A stretch of DNA of 5,765 bases from Candidatus Stahliibacteriota bacterium (GTDB lineage: Bacteria; Hydrothermota; UBA3073): positions 1 to 5,765 of the forward strand of contig DAOUSS010000103.1 in NCBI GenBank assembly GCA_030627085.1. The letters run 5' to 3'. The notes beneath the pieces are model-generated. The model was given only the letters and a program-made list of their open reading frames with translations. It searched no databases and was not told the DNA's origin. The stretch's first letter is position 1; each line of letters begins with the position of its first letter. Shown one piece after another: positions 5,554-5,765 of the stretch. Made by a program: the position numbers and the translations under genes.

Positions 5554-5610
5554 GTGTTGTTGACGCTACGACTCAATGACACTAAGACGCAATGACATCC
5601 CTCCTACAAC

Positions 5611-5665
5611 CTTGGTGCCTTTGTGGTAAATAATCCCGTAGGGGCGAATTGCCATTCGCCCACAA
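5611..5665. repeat. Dispersed intergenic repeat, copy 2, with 8-bp stem-loop
   Basis: This is the shorter copy of the repeat at 3511-3573, from CTTGGTGCCT to CGCCCACAA. Its stem-loop is GGGCGAAT (5642-5649), TGCC, ATTCGCCC (5654-5661), identical to copy 1. Both copies have the same orientation and lie in spacers flanking the 625-residue sensor gene. Confidence 0.85.
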
Positions 5666-5688
5666 TTTAACCTTTAGGGTTGATAGCA

Positions 5689-5744
5689 GTGTAGGGACTT
5701 GTCCCTGTCCGAAACGCGGACAACCACGAGGGTTGTCCCTACAC
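5689..5744. repeat. 56-base palindromic element with internal hairpins
   Basis: The ends GTGTAGGGAC (5689-5698) and GTCCCTACAC (5735-5744) are perfect 10-base inverted repeats. Inside are GTCCG (5707-5711) pairing with CGGAC (5717-5721), and CAACC (5721-5725) pairing with GGTTG (5731-5735); AGGGAC and GTCCCT (5693-5706) offer an alternative hairpin. The cruciform-like plan, small size and lack of coding capacity fit a REP or miniature inverted-repeat element. Confidence 0.75.
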
Positions 5745-5765
5745 CCTGACTGATTCTAACCACAA

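Larger units (their letters stand above)
5478..5765. other. Upstream intergenic region with several repeat families
   Basis: No gene is seen between the 625-residue sensor and the right edge. Going rightwards it contains octamer units (5491-5514 and 5538-5553), a stretch rich in TCAATGACA/GCAATGACA words (5573-5596), dispersed repeat copy 2 (5611-5665), and a 56-base palindromic element (5689-5744). The promoter of the sensor gene is expected here or further right, but no good -35/-10 or -24/-12 pair was recognised. Confidence 0.7.

Overview
The window is a bacterial accessory or signalling region in which every convincing gene lies on the minus strand. Three closely related sensor genes stand in tandem (5477 to 3600, 3307 to 766 with an interruption, and 461 running off the left edge). 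Each begins with the same basic/coiled leader (MxDK...KEQLIKE) and carries PAS domains; the two that can be read to the end also carry a GAF domain and the same C-terminal tail (GRExRIxELKxEVNxLL). No histidine-kinase, GGDEF, EAL, HD-GYP or receiver domain is visible, so these look like sensory proteins that pass a signal to a partner outside the window. PAS/GAF multiplicity, good Shine-Dalgarno sites, a sigma-54-like domain and spacers full of degenerate dispersed repeats suggest an environmental bacterium with a large sensory repertoire. I cannot name the phylum from this sequence.

Layout from the right, in the direction of transcription. 5765-5478 is non-coding and holds a 56-base palindromic element, one copy of a dispersed repeat with an 8-bp stem-loop, and an octamer repeat array. 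5477-3600 encodes a complete 625-residue PAS-PAS-PAS-GAF protein. 3599-3308 is a repeat-rich spacer. 3307-2087 encodes a 406-residue PAS-GAF-half-PAS protein that stops in the middle of its last PAS domain. 2090-1050 overlaps it by ATGA and encodes a 346-residue protein unlike its neighbours. 1047-766 encodes the missing second half of the PAS domain and the family tail. 765-462 is another repeat-rich spacer. 461-1 is the N-terminal 153 residues of a third PAS sensor.

The most interesting object is the 346-residue protein. Its C-terminal ~90 residues are a GIY-YIG nuclease with all expected catalytic positions. The ~130 residues before that align along their whole length with the C-terminal DNA-binding domain of RpoN (sigma-54), including a degenerate RpoN box. 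The N-terminal activator-interaction region of sigma-54 is absent. The gene is A+T-rich and sits exactly in the turn between two PAS strands, so it looks like a mobile or homing-type gene that has captured a sigma-54 DNA-binding domain as its targeting module. Its start overlaps the stop of the upstream sensor fragment, and its last codons contain a perfect AGGAGG placed six bases before the ATG of the downstream fragment. The insertion therefore leaves the split sensor translatable as three coupled cistrons.

A second unexpected pattern is an array of 8-base units (AGGTCATT on the plus strand, AATGACCT in the mRNA sense) starting 19, 19 and about 21 bases upstream of the three sensor start codons.
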